From Saprospira sp. CCB-QB6 (GTDB lineage Bacteria; Bacteroidota; Bacteroidia; Chitinophagales; Saprospiraceae), in NCBI RefSeq assembly GCF_028464065.1, contig NZ_CP116808.1, positions 3,811,501 through 3,875,500 on the forward strand: a stretch of 64,000 nucleotides of DNA, in the 5' to 3' direction. Positions within the stretch are counted from its first letter, which is position 1; each line of letters begins with the position of its first letter. The position numbers and the translations under genes are program-made. The notes beneath the pieces are model-generated. The model did not search any database. It was not told where the DNA came from and saw only the letters and a list, made by a program, of their open reading frames with translations. Positions 46,807-55,080 of the stretch are shown piece by piece.

Positions 46807-46856
46807 TTGACAGAAATCCGTTCTTTTTGTCAGTTTTTGGCTGACAGAGCTGTCAG
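46807..46856. promoter_or_regulatory. Cluster of TGTCAG inverted words upstream of groES
   Basis: TTGACAG at about 46807, TGTCAG at 46829, CTGACA at 46841 and the palindrome CTGACAGAGCTGTCAG at 46841-46856. Another TGTCAG is at 46711 inside the promoter spacer. No CIRCE element is seen. This may be an operator for groESL, or the palindrome may be a weak plus-strand terminator because six T's follow. Confidence 0.4.
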
Positions 46857-46885
46857 TTTTTTATCCATCGCTAGTTTATCGATTC

Positions 46886-47761
46886 TTAGGCGGGAACAAC
46901 TTTGAGTTGAGTGCACTTAAATGCTTGTTCTAAGGCATCTTGCATATGGCTTCTAGTACTGATCTTTCCTGTATCTACTCCTAGTTCTACAAGTGTTTGA
47001 GCAATGGCTGGCGAAATTCCCGACAAAATTGTTTGGCAGCCCATCAGCGCAGCAGCTTTACTCACTTTTAAAAAATAATTGGCCACAGCAGTATCCACAA
47101 TCGCCACACCACTAATATCTAAAATGAAAACTTTGGTTTGCCGTTGGGCTACTTCATGAAGTACCGTAGACATAATATTTTGAGCCCTTAGAGAATCTAC
47201 AATGCCAACAACGGGCAGCAATAATATTCCTTCCCAGATAGGAGTCACCGGAGTAGATAACTGACTGAGCATATCGTTCTGCTCCTGCAGCTGTTTGTTC
47301 ATCTCATTGTTAAATGTATCGATAGCCACAAAAACCCCAACACTGCTTGTTCGCTTAAAGGCTTGCATCAGCTCAAAGCTCGCTATTTTGTAGTATACAA
47401 AGGCTTTTTCCACAATTTCGTTAAAGGCAAAAACGGCAGAGAGATAAGCCTCAAAGGGAAGACCCATTTGCAAAAAGAATAAGACTAGTTTTGAGCTATA
47501 ATCAATCGAAGAAGAACAAATTTCTACGCTAGTAATATGTTCCCAAAATCGTTCTGACTGACGATCAAAAACCGCTACAACTTCTTCTGTATAAGCGCTG
47601 CCATATTCAGGTTGAGTGGCCATCCAATGATGAAAATCCTCAAAAATAGGTGCTTTATACTGCTTAATTTGTTTCATGGCCGAACGTACAATAAGAAGGT
47701 CTTCTTCTTGCAATAAAAAAATACTTCGATAACGCTCAGGAGTGATCTGGACAATAGACAT
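46886..47761 (-). CDS. RsbR-like STAS protein with haem-less globin-fold sensor
   Basis: 291 residues. N-terminal globin-like sensor (about 10-165), a helical linker, and a C-terminal STAS domain (about 172-285) with LPVVGIVDSLRAQNIMSTVL and VFILDISGVAIVDTAVANYF, the phospho-acceptor strand of RsbR proteins. At the place where the partial paralogue at 1-593 has the haem His, this protein has Phe96 (FLQMGLP), so haem binding is not expected. No RsbT, RsbS or RsbX gene is seen nearby. Inference: a stressosome-like component sensing something other than haem ligands. Confidence 0.82.
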   Translation of the reverse strand: MSIVQITPERYRSIFLLQEEDLLIVRSAMKQIKQYKAPIFEDFHHWMATQPEYGSAYTEEVVAVFDRQSERFWEHITSVEICSSSIDYSSKLVLFFLQMGLPFEAYLSAVFAFNEIVEKAFVYYKIASFELMQAFKRTSSVGVFVAIDTFNNEMNKQLQEQNDMLSQLSTPVTPIWEGILLLPVVGIVDSLRAQNIMSTVLHEVAQRQTKVFILDISGVAIVDTAVANYFLKVSKAAALMGCQTILSGISPAIAQTLVELGVDTGKISTRSHMQDALEQAFKCTQLKVVPA

Positions 47762-47885
47762 ATAGGGGTTATATAATAAAGGATGTGAAAATATCGCTAT
47801 TTGCGATTCATAATAGGGAGTGTTTTTTTTAAAATGGTCACTTTTTATGTTCTGAAAAACGAATAAAATAGGATAATTATTTTTT

Positions 47886-47958
47886 GGGCTGCCCCGCCCT
47901 TCAGCGGCAAAGCCGCTTCGGTCTGGCCTGCGGCCACGGCTGTGTACCGCTCAGCGGT
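47886..47958 (+). repeat. Truncated type-A element, copy 17
   Basis: Only about 73 bases. It keeps GGGCTGCCCC at the left, the stem GCGGC-AAA-GCCGC, GGTCTGGCCTGCGGCC, and ends CGCTCAGCGG. The double GCTCG block is missing. Confidence 0.7.
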
Positions 47959-48552
47959 CTTTTTTCTTCGGCATTTAGTACTGTTTGGAGTCTTGTCTGA
48001 ACCTACTACAAGTCTAGTCAACTTGTAGAACTATCTATGAAAGGATTAGCAATAGGCTTTAGTTAGACTATTGTACTCTTGCAGTGCTGTTTTCTACGCT
48101 TTAGTTGGAGCTCTTTACTCCAATTGGGCGGTCTTAAATCTCTAAGTTTTCACTAAGCTTACTGCCTGAAGAGAGTAAATAAAGTGGACCGTTTTAATAC
48201 TCAACTTCAGTTGCAGATAAAAGAACTGGAGTTAGAGATAAAAAAATAGGAGTTGAGGATAAAAGAACTGGAGCCAAAGGTAAAAGTATATCAACTAAGG
48301 ATTAAACTGCTTCCTGGCTGGAGTTTAGTACTTTATCTAAGCTGTTCAGAAGAGCATTCAAGGAGTTATAGAAGGATATTTATCTGTTTTAGACCTACTG
48401 AATACAGTTAGAGAGGGCTATTCTTGGACCAATAAACTTAGCCAGTAAGTTTTGGATATCTTAAATAGCCGTGTGTGTAGTTGAAAACAAAGCTTAGAAG
48501 GGCTATTTTGGGGTTGATGGACTTCTATTTTCGCTTAAATAACCACTAAACA
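47959..48552. other. 594-base gene-free region with decayed coding remnant
   Basis: AT-rich and with many stops. It contains a hairpin CTACAAGT/ACTTGTAG (48006-48028) and a 21-bp tandem array at 48216-48299, described separately. No intact gene. The general appearance is decayed coding DNA. Confidence 0.5.
48216..48299 (+). repeat. Four imperfect 21-bp tandem repeats, likely coiled-coil pseudogene remnant
   Basis: Units start GATAAAAGAACTGGAG, GATAAAAAAATAGGAG, GATAAAAGAACTGGAG, GGTAAAAGTATATCAA. 21 bp equals one heptad. One frame reads QLQLQIKELELEIKK, a TAG stop, then ELRIKELEPKVKVYQLRIK, a leucine heptad pattern broken by the stop. Confidence 0.55.
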
Positions 48553-49083
48553 ATGAATGAACAATTAAAAGATCGAATAAAAAGAATATCTATTCGTGGA
48601 CGCTTTGCTATAGCCTTACGTATTCTAGAAATAGAACTACCAAAATATCCTGTATTTGAGCAAAGTCCTACTTCAAAAACCCTAATCAGTAGACTGAAAG
48701 AATTTACCAATAGTACGACCGTAGATGATTGGATGGAGGAAACAAATCGAATAACTCCTGCTACAGTTCTAGAAGATGGGGGACGCTATGATGCAGAATA
48801 TTTCGCTGACTTTCTGAAGGAAGAAGATTTTAATGAATTTCACAAGCAGTACAAAGCATTGCCAGAGCGTTTTTTGTCTGCTATAGATTATACGACCTGG
48901 CTTGGTCAAGCCCATATTTATGTGGGAGTTCCAAGTTACTCAGAGGAGACTTATGAATATTTATTAGACGTAATCGAATTAACTACCGTAGATAACTTGC
49001 CTGAAATTATAGCCCGTTATGAGTTTTCTTCTTTTGAGCAACGTCATGGTTGGGGAAATCGCTTTAATTATGATGAGGTTTAG
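48553..49083 (+). CDS. Hypothetical cytoplasmic protein
   Basis: 176 residues, no signal peptide or membrane segment. The mostly helical sequence includes KRISIRGRFAIALRILEIEL and PERFLSAIDYTTWLGQAHIY and ends with FEQRHGWGNRFNYDEV. I do not recognise the family. Size and composition resemble some contact-dependent immunity proteins, but nothing nearby supports that. Its TAG stop shares a G with the start of a type-A element. Confidence 0.6.
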   Translation: MNEQLKDRIKRISIRGRFAIALRILEIELPKYPVFEQSPTSKTLISRLKEFTNSTTVDDWMEETNRITPATVLEDGGRYDAEYFADFLKEEDFNEFHKQYKALPERFLSAIDYTTWLGQAHIYVGVPSYSEETYEYLLDVIELTTVDNLPEIIARYEFSSFEQRHGWGNRFNYDEV

Positions 49084-49202
49084 GGGCCTCCGCTGCGGCT
49101 TCGCCTTGCGGCGCTACGTTTCGGGGCTCGCTGCTCGCTCGGCCCTGCGCGGGCTGCGCCCGCTTGGTCTGGCCTAGGGCCACCCCTGCACATCGCTAGG
49201 CC
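49083..49202 (+). repeat. Type-A hairpin element, copy 18a (subtype A2), left half of a head-to-head pair
   Basis: Ends GGGGCCTCCGC and CATCGCTAGGCC. The variable stem is GCGGGC-TGC-GCCCGC. It is followed by hairpins GGCCTTCGGCC and GGCGGCTTTGCCGCC. Confidence 0.87.
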
Positions 49203-49396
49203 GTTTGGCCTTCGGCCATGGCGGCTTTGCCGCCTGCAATTCATCGCCTAGGGACAAGAATGGAGTCAGCCCTAAAGGGCCTCAAAGGCTGGATGAAAAG
49301 TTCAATTCATGAGGGTTTCAACCCTCATTCATCAATCATTGCGAAGCAATATCAACTGTTGTATGGCTGCAGGTTTTAAGCTGCAGCCACAGCTAG
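49203..49396. repeat. Hairpin-rich centre between two inverted type-A copies
   Basis: Includes GCCCTAAAGGGC (about 49269), ATGAGGGTT-TC-AACCCTCAT (49309-49328), ATTGC-GAA-GCAAT (49338-49350) and GGCTGCAG/CTGCAGCC (49365-49388). No gene. Confidence 0.7.
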
Positions 49397-49529
49397 CAGG
49401 CGGCTTCGCCGCCGCAGGCCTAGGGACTTGTAAGGGGGGCCGCAGGCCCGACCGAGCTGCTTTAGCAGCGAAGGGCCGAGCAGACCTGCGAGCCCTGAAA
49501 AGGCCCGGCGGCCGCAGGCCGCAGGCCCC
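49397..49529 (-). repeat. Type-A hairpin element, copy 18b, right half of a head-to-head pair
   Basis: In element sense starts GGGGCCTGCGG and ends CCCTAGGCCTGC (GGCCT/AGGCC). Variable stem GCTGCT-AA-AGCAGC. Bases 49397-49497 are the exact reverse complement of 54043-54143 in copy 19. Confidence 0.87.
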
Positions 49530-49662
49530 AAAAAAATAAGAATAAAAAAATGTCTCTGTAAGTAGAATCACCTAGAAATAGAAGCAATAAAGCTTAACTT
49601 TGGAATAGAAACAACAGGCAGAAAAAATCTGCTTTTCGCTAAGCCAATAAATCTAAAAAACG

Positions 49663-50130
49663 ATGAGCTTTCTATCTAAAATTAAGGACTTTGTAGGTTT
49701 TACAGGACTAAAAGTGAATAATGAGCGGCCCAATTTGGAGCTCCCATATCAAACCAAGCAATATGCTTTTCCCTATGTTCTGCAGGCGGGGCATCGTTTG
49801 GATATTATAGACATTCGGCAGACGGTTCGGGTGCAGCGCTCTGGTTTCGATGAATGCGTAGAAGAACTTGTTTTGGCCGATAAACTGGCCAGTAAAACAG
49901 CTCCAGAGAATTTGCATTTCCCCTTAGCCATTGAAAAAGGAGAGCAATTGCATTATCCATTAAGCTTTGAATTTGATTTGGCGGAGGCGCTTAAAAAATG
50001 GGAGATCAACAGTGTAGAAGAGGCCTTGAAAGCAAATTTGAAATTTGAAGTATTGCTTCAAATTGATATTAAAGAGACCTTTTATGCTTTTGATCCAGAG
50101 GTCCGTTTTATCTTGGAATTGAAGGCTTAA
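49663..50130 (+). CDS. Hypothetical beta-rich protein, possibly arrestin-like
   Basis: 155 residues, no export signal. Starts MSFLSKIKDFVGFTGLKV, then alternating strands (FPYVLQAGHRLDIIDIRQTV, YPLSFEFDLAEALKKWE). The opening is reminiscent of Spo0M/arrestin-like proteins, a weak resemblance only. It is followed ten bases later by a haem-c lipoprotein and a permease and may share their operon. Confidence 0.55.
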   Translation: MSFLSKIKDFVGFTGLKVNNERPNLELPYQTKQYAFPYVLQAGHRLDIIDIRQTVRVQRSGFDECVEELVLADKLASKTAPENLHFPLAIEKGEQLHYPLSFEFDLAEALKKWEINSVEEALKANLKFEVLLQIDIKETFYAFDPEVRFILELKA

Positions 50131-50140
50131 GGCAAAATAG

Positions 50141-50749
50141 ATGAAAAAACTAAAAATAGCAGGCCTACTTTTTAGTGCTTCCTTACTGCTAGCCTATTGT
50201 AGCACTCCAACAAAAGCAGCATGGGTCTATGAGGGGGAAGAGGCGCAAGACCTAAAAAATAAGGGGGCTGAGGCAGCCTTAAAGGCCCAACAGACTTTGC
50301 TGAAAACGGTAAAAAACGCCATGACCCAAAAAGGAGTGGCAGGGGCTTTATCCTATTGCAATTTGGAAGCTTTAGGCTTAAAAGCTAAATTGGGGGAAGA
50401 AATGGGGGTGGAAATCGCTAGGCGATCCGCCCGTTATCGGAACCCAAAAGATGCTCCAGAAAATGATTTTGAGGCGCAGATTTTGGCAGCTTATGAACAG
50501 GCCAAAAAAGAGGGAAAGGACCTCAATAGCCAAATTTTTGAAAACGAGACCCACTATATATACTATCAGCCCATCATGATCCCCAATGCTAGCTGTTTAA
50601 AATGCCATGGAAAGCCAGGGCAGGATATAGCAGAGACCGATCTGAAAAAGCTGAGAGCGCTTTATCCAGAAGATAAAGCGCAGAATTACAAAGTTGGTGA
50701 TTTTCGAGCTACTTGGCGTATTCAGTGGGCTAAAAATCTGAAGGAATAG
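50141..50749 (+). CDS. DUF3365-type haem-c lipoprotein
   Basis: 202 residues. Lipobox LLLAYC with Cys20. A helical N-terminal part, then the DUF3365 (Tll0287-like) pattern GALSYCNLEAL, VEIARRSARYRNPKDAPENDFE, YYQPIMIPNASCLKCHGKPG. The CxxCH (CLKCH) motif would bind one c-type haem. Likely a periplasmic redox or haem sensor protein. Directly upstream of a MacB-like permease. Confidence 0.8.
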   Translation: MKKLKIAGLLFSASLLLAYCSTPTKAAWVYEGEEAQDLKNKGAEAALKAQQTLLKTVKNAMTQKGVAGALSYCNLEALGLKAKLGEEMGVEIARRSARYRNPKDAPENDFEAQILAAYEQAKKEGKDLNSQIFENETHYIYYQPIMIPNASCLKCHGKPGQDIAETDLKKLRALYPEDKAQNYKVGDFRATWRIQWAKNLKE

Positions 50750-50815
50750 CCTTTTGGTCGAAACAGCTTGGAAAAGCCTTTGAAAGCGCTTAATTTGAGG
50801 AAAACATCCCCGCTT

Positions 50816-52057
50816 ATGCGCATTCAGGAATCTATTAGTATGGCTTTTTCTGCTATACAAGCCAATTTTATACGAACATTTCTCACCTTGCTCATCATTG
50901 CCATTGGAATTATGGCATTGGTGGGCATTTTGACGTCTATAGACAGCATAAAGGCCTCTATGTCGGACAATTTTGCCAATATGGGGGCCAATACCTTCAA
51001 TATTATCCCTTCTGGAACGGGGATTCAGGGCGGACGCCGTGGTCGTCGGCAAAAGCGAGGGGAGTCCATTAGTTTTCAGCAAGCTATTGCTTTTAAGCAG
51101 CAGTATGCCTTTCCGGCCAAGGTTTCGGTTTCTGCTTTAGGAACAACCATTGGCGTAATTAAGCGTGGACCAGAAGAGACCAACCCCAATACCACAGTTT
51201 ATGGTATAGATGAAAACTATCTATCAGTAGCAGGCTACGAGATTGCTCGAGGGCGAAATTTTACCAAAACAGAGGTAGAGTTTGGGCGCAACTTAGTCAT
51301 TTTAGGAAAGGGCATTGCGGAGCAACTTTTCCCTAAGCAGAGTCAAGAGCGGATTTTAGGCCAGCAGATTAGCTTGCGAAATATAAGTTATACCGTAGTG
51401 GGGATTTTACAAGAAAAAGGCTCCAGTATGAGCTTTTCAGGAGACAGAATTGTTTTAATGCCTTTAATGAGCTTGCGTAAATATTTAGGTTCGCAGACGA
51501 ATTCCTATAACTTATCGGTAGCGGTGCAAGATGCTCAGCAAATGGAATTGGCCATGGGAGAGGCTGAGGGCATTATGCGAGCTGTTCGGCAAGTTCCATT
51601 AGGCAAAGAAAATAACTTTGAACTGGAGAAAAGCGATGGATTATTGGACGTTTTAGATGAAAATACCGCTAGCATTCAAATAGCGGCTATCTTTATTGGT
51701 TTGGTCACCCTTTTAGGGGCGGCTATTGGCCTGATGAATATTATGTTGGTCTCGGTGACCGAACGAACCCGAGAGATTGGTATTGCCAAATCTTTGGGAG
51801 CCACCAAAACCAGCATTCTACAACAGTTTTTAATAGAGGCTTTGGTTATTTGTCAAATAGGCGGAATTCTAGGCATTTTTCTAGGTATTATGATGGGAAA
51901 TGTAGTGACTTTGGCTATGGGGGGGCAGTTCTTAATCCCTTGGGCCTGGATGGGCTTAGCCTTTGCGCTCTGTTTTCTAGTGGGCTTGGCTTCTGGAATT
52001 TATCCTGCCCTAAAAGCAGCAAGCTTAGACCCAATCGAATCCTTGCGTTATGAATAA
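50816..52057 (+). CDS. MacB/FtsX-like ABC transporter permease
   Basis: 413 residues from the ATG at 50816. Four membrane helices: one at about 17-40 (FLTLLIIAIGIMALVGIL), three near the C-terminus (about 297-320, 345-375, 380-405). The periplasmic MacB_PCD domain lies between them, and ERTREIGIAKSLGATKTSIL is the signature permease loop. No ATPase gene is adjacent, so the partner must be elsewhere. Probable lipoprotein or efflux substrate, unknown. Confidence 0.88.
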   Translation: MRIQESISMAFSAIQANFIRTFLTLLIIAIGIMALVGILTSIDSIKASMSDNFANMGANTFNIIPSGTGIQGGRRGRRQKRGESISFQQAIAFKQQYAFPAKVSVSALGTTIGVIKRGPEETNPNTTVYGIDENYLSVAGYEIARGRNFTKTEVEFGRNLVILGKGIAEQLFPKQSQERILGQQISLRNISYTVVGILQEKGSSMSFSGDRIVLMPLMSLRKYLGSQTNSYNLSVAVQDAQQMELAMGEAEGIMRAVRQVPLGKENNFELEKSDGLLDVLDENTASIQIAAIFIGLVTLLGAAIGLMNIMLVSVTERTREIGIAKSLGATKTSILQQFLIEALVICQIGGILGIFLGIMMGNVVTLAMGGQFLIPWAWMGLAFALCFLVGLASGIYPALKAASLDPIESLRYE

Positions 52058-52059
52058 AT

Positions 52060-52947
52060 TTAGTTGTTCAACTTAAATTTGATCGGGACAACCATGCGCA
52101 CAGCTACTTTTCTCCCTGCTTGATGGCCTGCTCGCCAACTAAATTTTTGTGCTAAACGCTCTAGGCTTTTGCGTGCAGCCTGTTCAAATCCTTTATTGGG
52201 CTCTCCTTGGAGTCGAAGGAGTTTGAGATTACTCATTTTGCCCTCAGGAGTAATCGTAAATTGAAAATAAACAGTAGCTTCTAAGTTTTCTTGGCTAGCC
52301 AGGCTAGGATATTGGGTGTACTTGGCCAATTCGTTTAAAAGTTGTTGGTCCGCACAGTTTTTCTGGCTGAGATAATCTCCAGAACTTGGACATTTATCAC
52401 TCAGCAAATAAGGCATTTCTTCTGCAAAATCATATTCTTTTTCCAGCTTAATTTCTGGCTGCTCTCTTCGTGTAGGTGCTGGCGGCGGCGGTGGAGGTGC
52501 TGGCAAAATACCTTTTTCCCCTCTAGCTGGCCCCGTTGGGCCTTTTTCCCCTATAGGGGCATTGATTGGCGCTTCTACTGGATCAATGGGTAATTCAGGA
52601 ATAGCCAAATCACTAATTTTAATGACCTCAGAAGCTACTTTGGGAGGTGGAATACTAAACACAGGAGTGCTTGCCAGGGGAACCATCTCTTCGTCAAATT
52701 GGCTACCCCAACTGCCAAAACGATCAGCAACCACTGTAGCCGAATGAATATTGGTCCAACTGAAAACAATAGCAACAGCAGCCAAGGCCGCACTTAAGCC
52801 TAATAATTTTGGGGCCTTAGACGTTCGTAAATCAAAGTCCTTTTGTTGCTTACGCCAAAAAACATAAATAGCCAAACAGAGAGAGAGCAAAAGCAAGGAT
52901 AATAAAACCTCTTGGCCCGAAGGCGTGAATAAACGAAAACAAAACAT
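52060..52947 (-). CDS. Inner-membrane TonB C-terminal protein
   Basis: 295 residues. Two membrane segments (about 13-31 and 47-66), a collagen-like and proline linker (GEKGPTGPARGEKG, PPPPPPA), a conserved Cys pair (LLSDKCPSSGDYLSQKNC), and a TonB_C-like domain with TVYFQFTITPEGKMSNLKLL and VAVRMVVPIKF. It is the membrane-bound relative of the exported proteins at 4486 and 5163. It may energise outer-membrane receptors, or be a BlaR-like N-terminus fused to TonB_C. Ends three bases from the permease stop. Confidence 0.75.
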   Translation of the reverse strand: MFCFRLFTPSGQEVLLSLLLLSLCLAIYVFWRKQQKDFDLRTSKAPKLLGLSAALAAVAIVFSWTNIHSATVVADRFGSWGSQFDEEMVPLASTPVFSIPPPKVASEVIKISDLAIPELPIDPVEAPINAPIGEKGPTGPARGEKGILPAPPPPPPAPTRREQPEIKLEKEYDFAEEMPYLLSDKCPSSGDYLSQKNCADQQLLNELAKYTQYPSLASQENLEATVYFQFTITPEGKMSNLKLLRLQGEPNKGFEQAARKSLERLAQKFSWRAGHQAGRKVAVRMVVPIKFKLNN

Positions 52948-53342
52948 TTAGTTAAGAATTTAAAAGCAGTAGGAGAACACTACTGACTTAGTTTAACAAA
53001 ATGCCTCAATCAAATAATGTTGTGTCTTTTTAGAGATGTCAATCTCTTCTTTTTTGGTGCTACAGGAAGATGAAAATTAACTTTTGCTAATTAAGGGTTT
53101 TGCGCTTTATTTTTTTAGTTAAAAGAGCTTGCAGCTTAAAGAATTGTGCAGGACTTCTTTTGAAGCTACCAATGACTATGAAAAATTTATTTTAATAAGG
53201 TTATGTTATTCCTTTTTTTAAAAAGAAATAAGTTTTATATTCGTGCTTATAGGGAGCTAAGGCTGTCACAAGTCCTCCAACTTGTTGCAAAGAATTTAGC
53301 TCTCTTTAAAGATCAACTAACTTAACTTAAAAACTTTATTTT
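52948..53342. other. 395-base intergenic region with a long inverted word
   Basis: No gene. GAGCTAA (53254-53260) and TTAGCTC (53296-53302) could close a leader hairpin just ahead of the gene at 53343. The rest is AT-rich. I see no clear promoter. Confidence 0.4.
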
Positions 53343-53918
53343 ATGGATTTCTCTAATTTGAAAGAAGAAGATGCTAAGCAACTGCTCATGCAGTATGATG
53401 CGCAACAACGTCAACTCTTTTTCCAGCTACAACAAGTACAATCTGCTATCGGACAGCTACATGCTGTTTTGAATGGCGATCAGGCTGTTGAACTAAATGG
53501 AGCGCCTCAGGTACAACCTGTAAACAGTGCTTTTATTCCTGTTGGTTATATGTATAATGGCGAGCGTGTGGTTACTCAAGCTCCTGCAGAACAACCTCGC
53601 AAACGCCCATATACACGGAATAGCCCATGGCCTAAGTTTATTCTCAGTAAGCTAGAAGAAGGACAAAAAACATTGAGTAGCCGCGAAATCTATGAGTTGG
53701 GTATCAAAGCTAATGTAGAAGAAGATATGGGCTTCCCCGATGCAGGAGAAGTACGTCGCCTAATCTCTAGAGCATTACACCGCCTAAGCAATCAGGAGAA
53801 AAAAATCTCTAAATTCCCTCTTCGCGAAGGACAAGGAAAAGGCTATAATTACGCACTACCTAACTGGTTAGACAAAAAAGGTAATCTTCCAGATAAGTAC
53901 AAATCAGAAGACTTCTAG
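53343..53918 (+). CDS. Hypothetical protein with N-terminal coiled coil and possible winged helix
   Basis: 191 residues. Gln-rich coiled coil at about 8-45 (KQLLMQYDAQQRQLFFQLQQ), a Pro/Gln linker, then a basic domain from about 85 (RKRPYTRNSPWPKFILSKLE, LSSREIYELGIKANV, VRRLISRALHRLSN) that resembles a winged helix-turn-helix, ending in GYNYALPNWL. A DNA-binding role is inferred from this weak pattern only. Confidence 0.55.
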   Translation: MDFSNLKEEDAKQLLMQYDAQQRQLFFQLQQVQSAIGQLHAVLNGDQAVELNGAPQVQPVNSAFIPVGYMYNGERVVTQAPAEQPRKRPYTRNSPWPKFILSKLEEGQKTLSSREIYELGIKANVEEDMGFPDAGEVRRLISRALHRLSNQEKKISKFPLREGQGKGYNYALPNWLDKKGNLPDKYKSEDF

Positions 53919-54006
53919 TCTGAAAGACGCTTAACGAAACTAAAATGTCTCTTTGTTTTTACGAGGAGGCATTTTTTTATTTGGACTTTCCATATATTCC
54001 TTTTTT

Positions 54007-54143
54007 GGGGCTGCCCTGCCCAAAGGGCAGGTCGGGCTGTGCCAGGGCTCGCAGGTCTGCTCGGCCCTTCGCTGCTAAAGCAGCTCGGTCGGGCCTGCGG
54101 CCCCCCTTACAAGTCCCTAGGCCTGCGGCGGCGAAGCCGCCTG
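54007..54143 (+). repeat. Type-A hairpin element, copy 19 (hybrid ends)
   Basis: 5' end GGGGCTG as in A1 but 3' end CCCTAGGCC as in A2, so the ends do not pair well: the one exception among the copies. Variable stem GCTGCT-AA-AGCAGC. Bases 54043-54143 are the exact reverse complement of 49397-49497. Confidence 0.85.
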
Positions 54144-54209
54144 TAGGACCTAAAAGACAAAACGTATTTATATCATAGTGCCTTCGAGCACAATAAAAAT
54201 TGAGTAATT

Positions 54210-54827
54210 ATGACTAAGTGTTTCTTATCTTGCTTGTTAGCCCTAGGCTTGCTATCATCTTGTAAAACAGCCAATAGTAGTGGCAGTTTTACCGATAACC
54301 GAGATGGACAAAGCTACAAAACAGTAAAAGTTGGTGGCAATGTTTGGATGGCCGAAAATCTCCGCTTTGAGCAGGCAGAAGGACAACCTTATGGAAAAAA
54401 AGAAAGTGAAAAATCAAAAGGATTGCTCTATACCTTGGCTGGTGCCCGAAACGCTTGTCCGGATGGTTGGCATTTACCTTCTGTTCAAGAGTGGGAGTTT
54501 TTACTCAAAAAAGCTGGAGGCTATTATCATGAAGTACTTACTGGACAAAAGCCTAAGATTGAAGGAACACCTTCTTCTGTCTTTCTAAAAATTAAAGAAG
54601 GAAGTGGTTTTGGCTTTCCTGTTCAGCCAATTGGTTGGGGAAGCCCAAAAAATGGGGGCTTATTTATGGCGCAGGGACAACAAACTGCTTTTTGGACTAA
54701 CACTGAACATCCGACAATGAAAAAAAGTCACAAATTTGTCTATTTTGATTTTAATGAGCAGAAAGTTAGTGTAACACAAAAACCTTTTGATGATTTGCTT
54801 TTGCCCTGTCGTTGTGTGCAGGATTAA
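54210..54827 (+). CDS. FISUMP-domain lipoprotein
   Basis: 205 residues. Lipobox LLSSC with Cys18. The domain begins FTDNRDGQSYKTVKVGGNVW and continues MAENLRF, ACPDGWHLPSVQEWEFLL, the usual Fibrobacter-succinogenes-major-paralogue pattern, with FWTNTEH and a final Cys pair (LPCRC). Surface lipoprotein of unknown role, common in large Bacteroidota families. Confidence 0.85.
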   Translation: MTKCFLSCLLALGLLSSCKTANSSGSFTDNRDGQSYKTVKVGGNVWMAENLRFEQAEGQPYGKKESEKSKGLLYTLAGARNACPDGWHLPSVQEWEFLLKKAGGYYHEVLTGQKPKIEGTPSSVFLKIKEGSGFGFPVQPIGWGSPKNGGLFMAQGQQTAFWTNTEHPTMKKSHKFVYFDFNEQKVSVTQKPFDDLLLPCRCVQD

Positions 54828-54860
54828 GTAAGCACTGAGGCCGAGAGACCAAAAAGCCGT

Positions 54861-54989
54861 TGGCCCAGCGCTGCGCAGCAGTGGCCGCAGGCCAGACCCA
54901 GCGGGCGAAGCCCGCGCAGGGCCGAGCAGACCTGCGAGCTGCGAAGCATAGCGGCGGCCGCCCCAAATTGGAGGGCGGCCGCGGGCCCC
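54861..54989 (-). repeat. Type-A hairpin element, copy 20 (subtype A3)
   Basis: In element sense ends GGGGCCC and GCGCTGGGCC. Variable stem GCGGGC-TTC-GCCCGC, GC hairpin GGCCTGCGGCC. The outer part GGCGGCCGCCCC/GGGCGGCCGC is shared with copy 6. Confidence 0.87.
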
Positions 54990-55080
54990 AAAAAAATAGG
55001 ATTAAAGCGAATTCATAAACTTTGGAAATCAGAACAAGCTGCTTATATTAGGCGCCTAAAATCAAAATCTCATCAACATT

